From a virus, in IMG/VR virus record IMGVR_UViG_3300005548_000480, positions 1 to 36,577 of that record: 36,577 nt of DNA; one strand, given 5' to 3'. The translations under genes were made by a program, and so were the position numbers. How positions within the stretch are numbered: the stretch's first letter is position 1; each line of letters opens with the position of its first letter. Below, piece by piece: positions 13,662 to 21,305 of the stretch. The notes under the pieces were generated by a model. The model was given only the letters and a program-made list of their open reading frames with translations, did no database searches and had not been told where the DNA came from.

Positions 13662-14347
13662 CAGGTCACGTTGGGCGCGGTGAATTCCCAGCCCAGTTCT
13701 TCGAGCTTTTTGATCTTGGCGGTCTGGTCCTTCTCGCCACTGCAGATGACGATCAACTTGAACACCGCCGGATAGCTCTGCTCTTCTCCTGGTGGCTCTT
13801 CGTCCGGCTTCTTCGGGGCGAAACGGTGGGCGGATTCGAAATCGCCGTCGTCGAGCGCGTCCAGAGCTTCGGTGGTCAGACCGAATTCCCCCAGATCAAG
13901 GTCGGGCAGTTCGATCTTCAACTCGTCCGACTTGCGCCGCAGGACCTCGATGTCGTACTCGCTGTTGTCGGCCGTGAGGTTGTCGGCTAGGCCGAACGCC
14001 TCCAACTCGGCGGGCGATAGGTTGCTCGGCACTGCGGCGATCCACTTCCAGCCGAGGATCGTCTGCCCCGCCTCGTGCCGGCCGCTACCGACCTTGATGG
14101 TCCGCGTGGCCGGGTCGAAGTGGACCATGTGCTGCTGGCCGAACCGTTTCAGGCTAGCGGCCGTCTGCGGCAGGTCCCGGTCCGTATGCAGCTTGGCATT
14201 TTCCGGATCCCGCTTGAGCGAGTCGATCGGCACCGCGAACTGTCGGAAATGCGGGGTAATATGCACTAGCTCGGCGGCCGGGACGGCGTGGCCCTCAAGC
14301 GTGTGCACGATCTCTGCGGATGACGCGGCGGGTCGGCGCTTGGCCAT
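13661..14347 (-). CDS. ParB N-terminal-domain protein (ParB/sulfiredoxin fold)
   Basis: 228 aa from the ATG at 14347, overlapping the portal stop (TAATG). Residues about 38-140 match the ParB N-terminal domain found in phage proteins beside terminase and portal genes: VPIDSLKRDPENAKLH, ASLKRFGQ, the GSGRHEA motif (87-93) that replaces GERR, and LADNLTADN. The C-terminal part is an acidic linker and a small domain (PAVFKLIVICSGEKD, then KIKKLEELGWEF). No HTH is obvious. This fold includes CTPases and nucleases; it may be a packaging or DNA-modification accessory. Confidence 0.75.
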   Translation of the reverse strand: MAKRRPAASSAEIVHTLEGHAVPAAELVHITPHFRQFAVPIDSLKRDPENAKLHTDRDLPQTAASLKRFGQQHMVHFDPATRTIKVGSGRHEAGQTILGWKWIAAVPSNLSPAELEAFGLADNLTADNSEYDIEVLRRKSDELKIELPDLDLGEFGLTTEALDALDDGDFESAHRFAPKKPDEEPPGEEQSYPAVFKLIVICSGEKDQTAKIKKLEELGWEFTAPNVT

Positions 14348-15924
14348 TACTTCTTCCCGCTCGGCGTGCCGGGCGCCGTACCGCTATCATTTTGCGTGTC
14401 GAGGCTGTCGAACGTCTGGCCGCCCTTGTATAGGTCGCGGTAGTAGAGGTCCCGCCAGGTGACGTCGCGGGCGTCGTCGCCGTATTTTTCCTTCAGCGCC
14501 TTGGTGGCGATGATCGCAGCCTCGATCCAGTGGCCGTTGGATTTGACGCTGTCCTTGACGAACTGCTTGAAGTCGCCGCCGTTCTCGGCGTGGAAGTCGA
14601 TCAGCGAAAGCTGCCCCGTCTGCAGGCGGATGGCCGCGGCGGAGGCGTCGTGCAGTGGCTGCGGATACGGCCACGCCGGCTTCTGCCACCAGTGCTTGAA
14701 GACCTTAATGCCCCGCTTCTGCGAGGCCCGAGCCATCGTCCGGTCTTCGGCGAGCATCTGCCGCGTGCGAAAGACGGCCGCTTGATTGTGAAACTGACCC
14801 TCAATGCGGCCGCGGGTGCTGATCCAGCCGAGCTTCGCCTGGTCGTACACGAAGCGGATGCTGGAAAAGCTCTCGCCGGTGCCGTCCATCATGCCCACGC
14901 AGTACGGCAGGCTGAGGTTGAGGCAGATCATCTGCAGCGTGTGCCGCAGGTGGGCGAGCGTTTCGCTCGACGGGATGTTCGCCGCCTTGAGCTCAAGGTC
15001 TTCGCCTTTGTTGCCGCGGATGAACGCGCCTGGCTCGATCTCTTCCAGCGTCTGCGTGGTGCCGTCGGATTTTACGATCTCCGTGCGGCTGCCGGTTTTG
15101 ACGTCGCTGACGTAGTTTTGGTCGCGCTTGAGGAACCAGGCGATCATCGCGGCGAACTGCTGTTTCACCAGCAGCGCGAAGTCAATGTCCTCGTACTTGC
15201 CAGCCTTGTCGAAGATCGGGTGGGCGGCGGTAATGCCGCGCGTCATCCGGATGCGGTGGCTGTCGCATACCTGCCAGACCTGCTCGTACCCTTCCTCGTC
15301 CAGGGCGTCGATCTGCACGAACTGGTCAAGTCGCAGCGAGCTGACCGGCGTCAGGGCGACCGGATCCTTGACGATCCAGTAACGCTGGTGACGCCTTCGC
15401 TCGTCGAGCTCAATGCCGTGAATGATTCGCCGGTTACGGACGAACGTCGGGGTGCGGATTTCGTCGGCCTCGTACAGCCGAACAGCTCCATCGTCCTGGC
15501 CGGCGGCAAAGACGTCGCCGTCAACGAAATCACTGAAGACGACGATCTTTTCCATCTCCGCGAACGTGCGGCGGCCGGCGGAGTCACAGCGGCGGCGGTC
15601 CTTCGCCCAGTCGATCCACGAGTCCTTCAAGTCGGTGTTGAGCTTTTCGTCGCCGGTGTCGGGCTCGTAGGAGAAGCCGGGGCCGACGAGGTTGATCACC
15701 GCCCGGTTGATCAGGAACTTGAAGTTTGAGTCGTCGCGGACCATGGCCCGCACGTACTCGCGCATGCGAATGAAATTCGCCTCGGAGTAGTAGTGCGTGT
15801 CGCCTGAGCCGCCGGAGCTGCTGATGCCCACGCGCTTGCGGCGGAAGCGGTTGTCGGTCATGCCGGCGTATTCCGCCTTCATGCCGCTCAGACTCTGCAT
15901 AGCGTTGGATGAAGGCGCGGGCAT
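14347..15924 (-). CDS. Phage portal protein (lambda gpB family)
   Basis: 525 aa from the ATG at 15924. Features of lambda-type portals are present: an N-terminal stretch with MREYVRAMVRDD, IDWAKDRRRCDSAGR, VVFSDFVDGDVFA, and the RPxx/GITAAHPIFDKAGKYEDI region, then DGTGESFSSIRFVYDQAK and a long C-terminal helix region ending in a disordered GTAPGTPSGKK tail. It forms the dodecameric DNA gate at the capsid vertex and docks the terminase. It lies after the terminase and one or two small genes, as in lambda, but the next genes are ParB-type rather than the protease, because of the inserted block. Confidence 0.9.
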   Translation of the reverse strand: MPAPSSNAMQSLSGMKAEYAGMTDNRFRRKRVGISSSGGSGDTHYYSEANFIRMREYVRAMVRDDSNFKFLINRAVINLVGPGFSYEPDTGDEKLNTDLKDSWIDWAKDRRRCDSAGRRTFAEMEKIVVFSDFVDGDVFAAGQDDGAVRLYEADEIRTPTFVRNRRIIHGIELDERRRHQRYWIVKDPVALTPVSSLRLDQFVQIDALDEEGYEQVWQVCDSHRIRMTRGITAAHPIFDKAGKYEDIDFALLVKQQFAAMIAWFLKRDQNYVSDVKTGSRTEIVKSDGTTQTLEEIEPGAFIRGNKGEDLELKAANIPSSETLAHLRHTLQMICLNLSLPYCVGMMDGTGESFSSIRFVYDQAKLGWISTRGRIEGQFHNQAAVFRTRQMLAEDRTMARASQKRGIKVFKHWWQKPAWPYPQPLHDASAAAIRLQTGQLSLIDFHAENGGDFKQFVKDSVKSNGHWIEAAIIATKALKEKYGDDARDVTWRDLYYRDLYKGGQTFDSLDTQNDSGTAPGTPSGKK

Positions 15925-15928
15925 GGGG

Positions 15929-16231
15929 TTAGCGAATTTGGCCAGTGAAATCGGCGTAGGTCACGCGCGGAGCGGACGAACTGGCGTCGGTCGGGGCGGG
16001 CGTGCCGCCGTTGTTGTCGAGCCACTGCTGGGCGGCGTCCTGCTGCTTCTGCAGCGATTCGATGTTGAACTGGGTCTGGCCTTCGCGCGTCCCGGACATG
16101 CTCGGCGTGAGCATGATCAGCTTCGCGCACGCGCCGATGAACGCCCGGCACTGCGTCACCGTCAAAAACGGGGGTACGTTCGACAGGTAGTCGTCGGTGG
16201 CAGTGGCAAGATGTTCGGCGATCGTGGGCAT
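15929..16231 (-). CDS. Small protein between terminase and portal (gpW position)
   Basis: 100 aa from the ATG at 16231. The helical N-terminus (IAEHLATATDDYLSNVPPFLTVTQCRAFIGACAKLIML) is followed by an ESLQKQQDAAQQWLDNN helix and a Ser/Thr/Pro-rich tail. Lambda encodes gpW, the head-tail joiner, at this place, and the size fits roughly. The sequence itself does not show the gpW pattern clearly, so this is a positional guess. Confidence 0.55.
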   Translation of the reverse strand: MPTIAEHLATATDDYLSNVPPFLTVTQCRAFIGACAKLIMLTPSMSGTREGQTQFNIESLQKQQDAAQQWLDNNGGTPAPTDASSSAPRVTYADFTGQIR

Positions 16232-16234
16232 GAG

Positions 16235-16795
16235 TTACGAGCCGAGCACCGATGCGGCGACTTCGTCGAGCAGCCAGCCGTAAACGTCGCCCTGGTTATT
16301 CAGCTTCATGCCGCGGTCGGTCAGCACGGCATACAGCCTTGCCTGCAGAATCGCCTGCTCGGCGGAAAGTTTGGGCTTGGGGTTGCGGTTGATGAACCCG
16401 CTGGCGTCGATCGCCGCGGCTGCTTGGAAGACGTCATTGTGCGTGAGCGGCTTCGGTGGCTCGGCCTGTGGCGACGTCTGCGGGATCGGCCTGACGGCTT
16501 CCACCGGCGGAATAGCCAACGTCTCGGCAGCCTGGCTTAAAAGCTGTGCAGTATTTGTGACGACCGTCGTTTCATCCTTCTGGACGTCGATGGTGACCGC
16601 CGCCGCGCTCTCCGCCTTCGGCTGTGTCGCGATTGCTGCGTCCAACGTTCCCTGCACCGCTAGCGCCTCGCCGATCTTTGCGTTGAGCTGCTTTAGCCGC
16701 TTGGGGCCGATCTGCGGGTCGGCCAGCCGCTGTGCTTCAGTCATCTCCGACCATTCGCGGAGCGTTCGGCCGTAGTATTTTTCGTTGAGGGTCAT
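16235..16795 (-). CDS. Structural-region protein of unknown function, 186 aa
   Basis: 186 aa from the ATG at 16795, preceded by AAAGG; the longer frame upstream overlaps the terminase and is rejected. The N-terminus (YYGRTLREWSEMTEAQRL, PKRLKQLNAKIGEALA) is helical. The centre is Ala/Thr/Pro-rich and probably disordered. The C-terminus (LSAEQAILQARLYAVLTDRG, VYGWLLDEVAASVLGS) is helical again. It follows the large terminase by 11 bases and precedes the gpW-position gene. It may be a packaging or head-vertex accessory; no family recognised. Confidence 0.65.
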   Translation of the reverse strand: MTLNEKYYGRTLREWSEMTEAQRLADPQIGPKRLKQLNAKIGEALAVQGTLDAAIATQPKAESAAAVTIDVQKDETTVVTNTAQLLSQAAETLAIPPVEAVRPIPQTSPQAEPPKPLTHNDVFQAAAAIDASGFINRNPKPKLSAEQAILQARLYAVLTDRGMKLNNQGDVYGWLLDEVAASVLGS

Positions 16796-16806
16796 GGAGT
16801 TGCCTT

Positions 16807-18879
16807 TCAGCGCTGGGTTGCGAGAAACTTTCGGCCATCGGGCATTCGCACGCCAGCAGGCTTGCCGCTGCTGGGCGGCGCGGGCGACGACTGGCGGGCC
16901 AGGTGCTCGGCGGTCGGCAATGCGAAGCACCGGCCGGGCCCGTGGGCGAGCGCGATCTGGTATGCCTCGAGGTCGTGGAAGTCGTGCCGAGCGCCGATGG
17001 TTTTCGTCGCGTACACCTGGACGATCGAGCGACCCTTCTTGATCCGCGTCTTCTGCACGGCCGCCAGATGGCGGTTGTAGTCGCGCTCGTCGTTGTCGTC
17101 GTTGAGCAGCCACTGGTCGACGGCAAAGACTTCGCCGGTCGCCGGGTTAGGCACCTGGAGCGTACCGACGATGTAGCTGGAGAGCAGATCCCGCCAGTAG
17201 ATCGGGTCGAGGAAATGCAGCCGCACTACGTACGGCGTTTTCTCGCCGGGCGGCTGGTAGGTCACGTCACGCCAGCGGATGTGCTCATCGAACGGCTTGC
17301 TATTGCCTTTGATGGGCAGCCGCCAGATCGGATCACGCAGGCACCAGCGGTAGACGCGGTCGGTGATCGAGCTTTCCTGTTCCTCGCGGTCCATGCCGCC
17401 ACCGGAGTCGATGAACAGCGGCGATGAGCCGGCACAGCGGAGCGGCGGATACAACTCGCCCTCGTAATGCCAGAGCGTGTCGTAGTAAATCGCCTCGATT
17501 TCTTCGAAGCTGCCGGCACGGCCGTGGTGCACGCGTTGGCTACGGAAATTCTGGCCCCACGCGCGGAGCGCGAACCAGAAATAATCCTTTTGACTGTCGA
17601 CGGTGAGGAGCAGCCGCGATGCCCACGGTGGAATCCTTCTCGCTGGCGGCGGCTCGAAGCCGGTCTCGTCGTTCGGTTTGCACTTGGCGGCGAACAGCGA
17701 CGCGGTCGTTGAAACCGTCGTGTCTTTGAACGGCTCGCCTTGCCAGAGGTTGTAGAAGTCTTTTAGCTGCTCTTTGCGGCCGTCGCATTTCACGAACTCG
17801 GCGGCGATCTCCGCCAGCGTGACGCTGAGGTCGAGCTGGGCGTGAATGTGGATGCCAGTCTGGTCGCCTTCGGGCATCTTGCCCTCGATGCGTCCGTCGG
17901 TGTGCAACCTCCACGACTGGTCCTCTGTGGCCCAGAAGCCGGTGTTGAGCGCGGTGCGGCGCTGTTTTTCCGTGATCCGGCCGTTCGCCTCGGGATGATG
18001 CTGGGCGCACAGCGGATTTTCACACTCAAGCCATGCCGCACGCCGGCCTTTAATGCGTGCTGCGCGGGCCTTGGCGTCGGGCAGATCGGTGAACTTTTCC
18101 CAGCGAACCTTGTCGAAGGTCAGTCGCTGCAGTGTGCCGCAGTGCGGGCACGCGATGTAGAAGTGCAGCTTGATCGAGCAGTCTTCGTAGCCGATGGCGA
18201 TAGGGCCTAGCGGCGTAGACGGCGTGGAGAGTGCGATCAGTAGCGAGATCCCGCCGGCCGCTTCGCCGTAAGTGCGGAGGCGGACGCGGGCTTCGGCGAC
18301 CGGATCGGCCTGCAGGCCCGCCGACGCGTACTTGTCGACCTCGTCGAGAACGACCAGAGCATACGGGTCGGACGCCATCGCCGACGGCGAGCCGGCCCAG
18401 GCGAGCGACAGCTCGAAGCCGTTGCTCAGCAGGATCGAGGTCAGTTTCTTGTCGCGCGTGCTTCCAGTGAGAAGCTTCCGGAGGACCGCTGTGTCTTCAA
18501 ACAGCGGTATGACGCGTTTGCGGACGATCTTGCGGCCTGATTTTTCGTCGGGCAGCACGAGCATCGCGGGCACCGGATCAAGGTGTGCGCGGTGACCGAG
18601 AATGTTGCGGACGCCTTCCGAAGCGCCGAACTGGGCCGATTTGAGGACCCAGATCTCGCGGACGCTGGGAATCGTCGCCAGTAACATGAGGCCGACGAGA
18701 GCCGGCTGGTTCGCGTTTCGCCACGGACCTGGGCGAGAGCTCTGCCGCTTGGAAAGCTCGCGGTATTTCTCGGCCCACTCAGCGGAATTCAGTTGCTCGG
18801 GCGGCGCCCATGCGCGGCGCTCGTCCTCGTCCCACAGAGGCGGATCAGTGAGCGACGGGGCTGGCGACGGCTGCTGCAT
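16807..18879 (-). CDS. Terminase large subunit (GpA family)
   Basis: 690 aa from the ATG at 18879, inside the end of the small terminase gene (35-base overlap). It has the non-classical Walker A of the GpA family, SAQFGASE (81-88), Walker B LVVLDE (175-180) and a C-terminal nuclease region with FIDSGGGMD. Cysteine pairs CPHC and a CENPLC group in the middle suggest a zinc-binding insert. It drives DNA packaging as an ATPase motor and cuts genome ends; GpA-type enzymes usually make cohesive (cos) ends. Full length for the family. Confidence 0.93.
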   Translation of the reverse strand: MQQPSPAPSLTDPPLWDEDERRAWAPPEQLNSAEWAEKYRELSKRQSSRPGPWRNANQPALVGLMLLATIPSVREIWVLKSAQFGASEGVRNILGHRAHLDPVPAMLVLPDEKSGRKIVRKRVIPLFEDTAVLRKLLTGSTRDKKLTSILLSNGFELSLAWAGSPSAMASDPYALVVLDEVDKYASAGLQADPVAEARVRLRTYGEAAGGISLLIALSTPSTPLGPIAIGYEDCSIKLHFYIACPHCGTLQRLTFDKVRWEKFTDLPDAKARAARIKGRRAAWLECENPLCAQHHPEANGRITEKQRRTALNTGFWATEDQSWRLHTDGRIEGKMPEGDQTGIHIHAQLDLSVTLAEIAAEFVKCDGRKEQLKDFYNLWQGEPFKDTTVSTTASLFAAKCKPNDETGFEPPPARRIPPWASRLLLTVDSQKDYFWFALRAWGQNFRSQRVHHGRAGSFEEIEAIYYDTLWHYEGELYPPLRCAGSSPLFIDSGGGMDREEQESSITDRVYRWCLRDPIWRLPIKGNSKPFDEHIRWRDVTYQPPGEKTPYVVRLHFLDPIYWRDLLSSYIVGTLQVPNPATGEVFAVDQWLLNDDNDERDYNRHLAAVQKTRIKKGRSIVQVYATKTIGARHDFHDLEAYQIALAHGPGRCFALPTAEHLARQSSPAPPSSGKPAGVRMPDGRKFLATQR

Positions 18880-19405
18880 GGGGGGCGGGCGCGGTGTTCG
18901 CCGAATCCGGCGACGACCACTTGCGTAGGATTTCCAGCACCCGTCCCTTGATCATCGTCTTCACATCGGTGTCGACGGGCAGGCCGTCGGGCATGTTCAT
19001 TAGTGCGGTTTTAACTTCGTGGATCTGTCTGAGGCGTTGACGCCTGCACTCATCGACGCGGTGGTAGACGCCCTTGTCGACGTCTAAATCGAAGTCGACC
19101 CGCGACTTGCGCGAGAGCTTGAGTGCCGCGTCGATCTTCTTCAGCGGCGACAGTTGCCTGAGCGACTCCGCCTGATCTTCGCCGCTCCCGCCCGCGCGGC
19201 TGGTCCGCTCGTCGTTAGCTGGGTTTTCGGCGAGCTCACGTTTTGCCCATGCCACGATCGCTGGTACCTGCGAAACGCGCCAAGGTCCGCGGCCAAAGGT
19301 CCAGTCATCCCTCTTCACCCACCGTCCCACAGCGACGTGGGACCTTTTAACCGCTTCTGCGAGCTGCCGGATGCTTGTGAGTGTTTTCGGGGAGCTCTTG
19401 GCCAC
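18845..19405 (-). CDS. Terminase small subunit (Nu1-like)
   Basis: 186 aa from a GTG at 19405; no ATG in frame fits. The N-terminus is a winged-helix/MerR-like DNA-binding motif of Nu1 type: LTSIRQLAEAVKRSHVAVGRWVKRDDW, then GPWRVSQVPAIVAWAK. A helical oligomerisation region follows (KIDAALKLSRKSRVDFDLD, HRVDECRRQRLRQIHEVK). The tail is Ala/Pro-rich. It should bind the packaging site and recruit the large subunit. A tandem repeat and a C-rich tract lie directly upstream, where a cos/pac site would be expected. Confidence 0.85.
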   Translation of the reverse strand: MAKSSPKTLTSIRQLAEAVKRSHVAVGRWVKRDDWTFGRGPWRVSQVPAIVAWAKRELAENPANDERTSRAGGSGEDQAESLRQLSPLKKIDAALKLSRKSRVDFDLDVDKGVYHRVDECRRQRLRQIHEVKTALMNMPDGLPVDTDVKTMIKGRVLEILRKWSSPDSANTAPAPHAAAVASPVAH

Positions 19406-19408
19406 CGT

Positions 19409-19424
19409 GGTAACCTGGTAACCT
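19409..19424. repeat. Tandem 8-bp repeat just upstream of the small terminase
   Basis: GGTAACCT occurs twice head to tail (19409-19424), 4 bases before the GTG start at 19405. In lambda-type phages the terminase-binding repeats and the cos cut lie next to the small-subunit gene, so this is a candidate terminase recognition element. It could also simply shape the translation start. Confidence 0.4.
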
Positions 19425-19474
19425 CGATTTTCGAATTCGGATATCGTTCAATGCGCGAGATCAATTAAACCGCG

Positions 19475-19492
19475 ACCCCTCCACCCCCCTCC
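19475..19492. other. C-rich/G-rich tract in the terminase upstream region
   Basis: The plus strand reads ACCCCTCCACCCCCCTCC, so the minus strand has runs of 2-6 guanines that could form a two-layer G-quadruplex. The rest of the 169-base gap (19406-19574) holds an AT-richer part (about 19425-19470) and no gene. I see no convincing promoter in it. Confidence 0.35.
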
Positions 19493-19574
19493 AAAGGACC
19501 CACGATTTTCTAATAGGAGGCTTCGGAGGGTGGCCGTCTATGTGCCGGCCTGAAGGGTTATCCCCCGCCCGAGA

Positions 19575-19826
19575 TCAGCTCGCCATTGCCAGCGGATTCA
19601 CGGGCGCGGTCGCTGCGTCAGCCAGCTGCCGGATCACCTCGTCGACCGACATCGGGTTGCCGCACGCGGCTAACGTGCGGGCAATGGCTCGACGACCTCG
19701 TTGACGCAACCTACATGCTGACTCCCTGCGTTGAAGGCCGAGCGTGGAGGCGATGTCTCGGTCCTTCATGCGCTTGTATTTCATGACGAGTGCCAACCGC
19801 TGTTTTGGAGAGACGGTTGTCATCAT
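19575..19826 (-). CDS. Small sigma-region-4-like HTH protein, late-regulator candidate
   Basis: 83 aa from the ATG pair at 19826/19823; a longer frame upstream has no coding character and runs through repeats. The core, SPKQRLALVMKYKRMKDRDIASTLGL, then ACRLRQRGRRAIARTL, is a helix-turn-helix like sigma region 4 with a basic closing helix. No clear Shine-Dalgarno precedes it. It is the last gene before the packaging and head genes, in the same direction, which is where phages often encode a late-gene activator. It is preceded by repeated sequence that may be its own control region. Confidence 0.6.
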   Translation of the reverse strand: MMTTVSPKQRLALVMKYKRMKDRDIASTLGLQRRESACRLRQRGRRAIARTLAACGNPMSVDEVIRQLADAATAPVNPLAMAS

Positions 19827-19846
19827 TGCTCTATTACACCCCGAAC

Positions 19847-19946
19847 TGTGACTATCAGTGTGACCATGTAGAGCACGCTTTCTATATGCTAAACAGCCTG
19901 AACCACTGCCACTTACAGCAATCTTCCAAGTGTGACTATCTGTGTG
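19847..19946. repeat. Pair of 16-bp direct repeats, 84 bp apart
   Basis: TGTGACTATCAGTGTG (19847-19862) and TGTGACTATCTGTGTG (19931-19946) differ at one base and are exactly 84 bases apart, about eight helical turns, so a bound protein would sit on the same face. They lie in the 139-base gap (19827-19965) before the HTH gene; a weaker ATCTGTGT match lies at about 20032-20039. Operator or iteron function is inferred. Confidence 0.55.
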
Positions 19947-19965
19947 CGATTTTGCCGGTACTGAA

Positions 19966-20763
19966 TCATCGGGGCCTAGATGAGTGGCTGGAGCGAGGCA
20001 GCTCTTTTCCGTGCACGCGTACTTCCCGGTCATCTGTGTATGACTCGCGCGGCGAGCCTGGCCCGGGCTCCTCACGTCGCACGCCTCCGCCCTGGCTGAG
20101 TTCTACAACGCGGTCGCCGCTGGGAATCGGATCGGTGATCTTATAAATCTTGCCGCTCTTTGGGCTCACCAACTTTCGATCACCCTTCTCGCGACCTCGC
20201 ATGAAGCCAATGCGGCGAATAGCCTCGGCGCTGCATGATGCTGGGAATTCGTAGTAGTCGGCTCCCTTCACACTCAGCAGATCCAGCTCGTCTTCCACGG
20301 CGATCGCCTGTGGTGGCGTCCATCGTGATGTTCCGGGGCCCGCGGTCGGAAGCTCGCCCTCTGCATGGTTGTTGCCGTTGCGGATCAGGCCGACCGAGCG
20401 AAGCAGGCGAACCGCGTAACGCCGGCCGTCGTTCGCGCTCATCGTTACAACATGATCATCTCCGACGAACCGAAGGCCGGGCGGGAGTTCGCCCAAGGTA
20501 ATCCATGCGACGTCCCAGGGCGGCGAGCAAACCGAGTGCGACACCTCGTAGTGGCGCCGCTCAATCTGGCGAGCCATCGACGCAGCGGTCTTCGCGCCCA
20601 GCGCAGTGATGCCCTCTGGCCCAGTCAGCCACGTCCAGCGTTCTGACGGCGATTTGTGCTTGATTACGTTCTTCCACTTGGCGCGTAGAACGTCCGCTAG
20701 CTGCACAGACCTTGTGTCGGCAACTGCGGATGATGCGTATTGCTGATTTGTTTTTCTGCCCAT
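19966..20763 (-). CDS. Unknown protein, 265 aa, with own promoter
   Basis: 265 aa from the ATG at 20763, preceded by GAGAGG. The N-terminal third is basic and helical (VLRAKWKNVIKHKSPSERW, AASMARQIERRHYEVS). The middle has WDVAWITLGELPPGLRFVGDDHV and RRYAVRLLRSVGLIRNG, and the C-terminus is Gly/Arg/Pro-rich. The mixture of basic helices and beta strands suggests nucleic-acid binding, but I recognise no domain. A good minus-strand promoter lies 60-88 bases upstream. GC is slightly lower than in the head genes. It may be an accessory or early-region gene. Confidence 0.65.
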   Translation of the reverse strand: MGRKTNQQYASSAVADTRSVQLADVLRAKWKNVIKHKSPSERWTWLTGPEGITALGAKTAASMARQIERRHYEVSHSVCSPPWDVAWITLGELPPGLRFVGDDHVVTMSANDGRRYAVRLLRSVGLIRNGNNHAEGELPTAGPGTSRWTPPQAIAVEDELDLLSVKGADYYEFPASCSAEAIRRIGFMRGREKGDRKLVSPKSGKIYKITDPIPSGDRVVELSQGGGVRREEPGPGSPRESYTDDREVRVHGKELPRSSHSSRPR

Positions 20764-20822
20764 TTCGCCTCTCAGTAACCACCGAGCCTGGTCGGTTCCT
20801 GAGACGACGATTTGCAGCGCGG

Positions 20823-20851
20823 ACTATAACCCGCGCCCGTGAAAACGCCAA
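20823..20851 (-). promoter_or_regulatory. Sigma-70-like promoter for the 265-aa gene
   Basis: On the minus strand: -35 TTGGCG (20846-20851), 17-base spacer, -10 TATAGT (20823-20828), about 60 bases before the ATG at 20763. It is one of the best promoter matches in the window. It lies in the 110-base gap between two minus-strand genes. Confidence 0.65.
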
Positions 20852-20873
20852 CGGGATTTCCGGCAGCGACAGA

Positions 20874-21164
20874 TCACATGGCTCCTGGCACCGCGCCCCC
20901 GCCCGTGTGTGGCTTCACAAAGATCATCATGGACATCGGCGTTCCGATCTTGGGCAGCGGTTCGCCGGCCCGCCCCGCCGCGGCCAATCGACGCAGGTCG
21001 CATGCTGCTGCAAGGTACGAGCCGCAGAAGAAGTACATCGGATCATCCAGTTCGAAGCCCGCCGCAACGACGTGCTCGCACAGCTTGAACGCGTCGCGCC
21101 AGCGCGCGATAGCGACACGGTCAAACTGCTCCCACTGCTCAGGGGTAAGATCGGCGGACCTCAT
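20874..21164 (-). CDS. Small protein of unknown function, 96 aa
   Basis: 96 aa from the ATG at 21164 (MRSADLTPEQWEQF). The predicted structure is helical: EQFDRVAIARWRDAFKLCEHVVAAG, DDPMYFFCGSYLAAACDLRRLAAAG. Three cysteines in the central part have no clear metal pattern. The tail is Gly/Pro-rich. GGAG lies only one base before the start, so initiation may be weak or the start may differ. The 141-base gap on its upstream side (21165-21305) has no gene and no promoter I trust. Confidence 0.55.
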   Translation of the reverse strand: MRSADLTPEQWEQFDRVAIARWRDAFKLCEHVVAAGFELDDPMYFFCGSYLAAACDLRRLAAAGRAGEPLPKIGTPMSMMIFVKPHTGGGAVPGAM

Positions 21165-21305
21165 CTCCGGATGGTAGAGACCCGGCCGGCGGTGGTGAAA
21201 CGTGGCGGCGAAAGACTGTTGAGCGTTGAACAGATCGACTTAGTTTTGGGCAAATAAAATGCGGTCACGAGAGGGTGTTTATGAAGGCTAACGCGTCCCG
21301 CGGGA

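Noticed and set aside
12523-14347. Reading the ParB proteins as a plasmid-type partition system
   Set aside because: No ParA-type ATPase and no parS-like repeat was seen; the genes are embedded between portal and DNA-modification candidates.
14530-15729. Plus-strand open frame (399 codons) over the portal gene
   Set aside because: Antisense shadow of the portal; composition is that of reversed high-GC codons and the portal is strongly supported.
19827-20075. Extension of the small HTH gene to 166 codons
   Set aside because: The extra N-terminal part runs through the direct repeats, is Ser/His/Cys-rich without structure, and overlaps the neighbouring gene.
21165-21305. Promoter in the gap upstream of the 96-aa gene
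   Set aside because: TTGCCC and AT-rich hexamers are present but spacing is wrong for any pair; not called.
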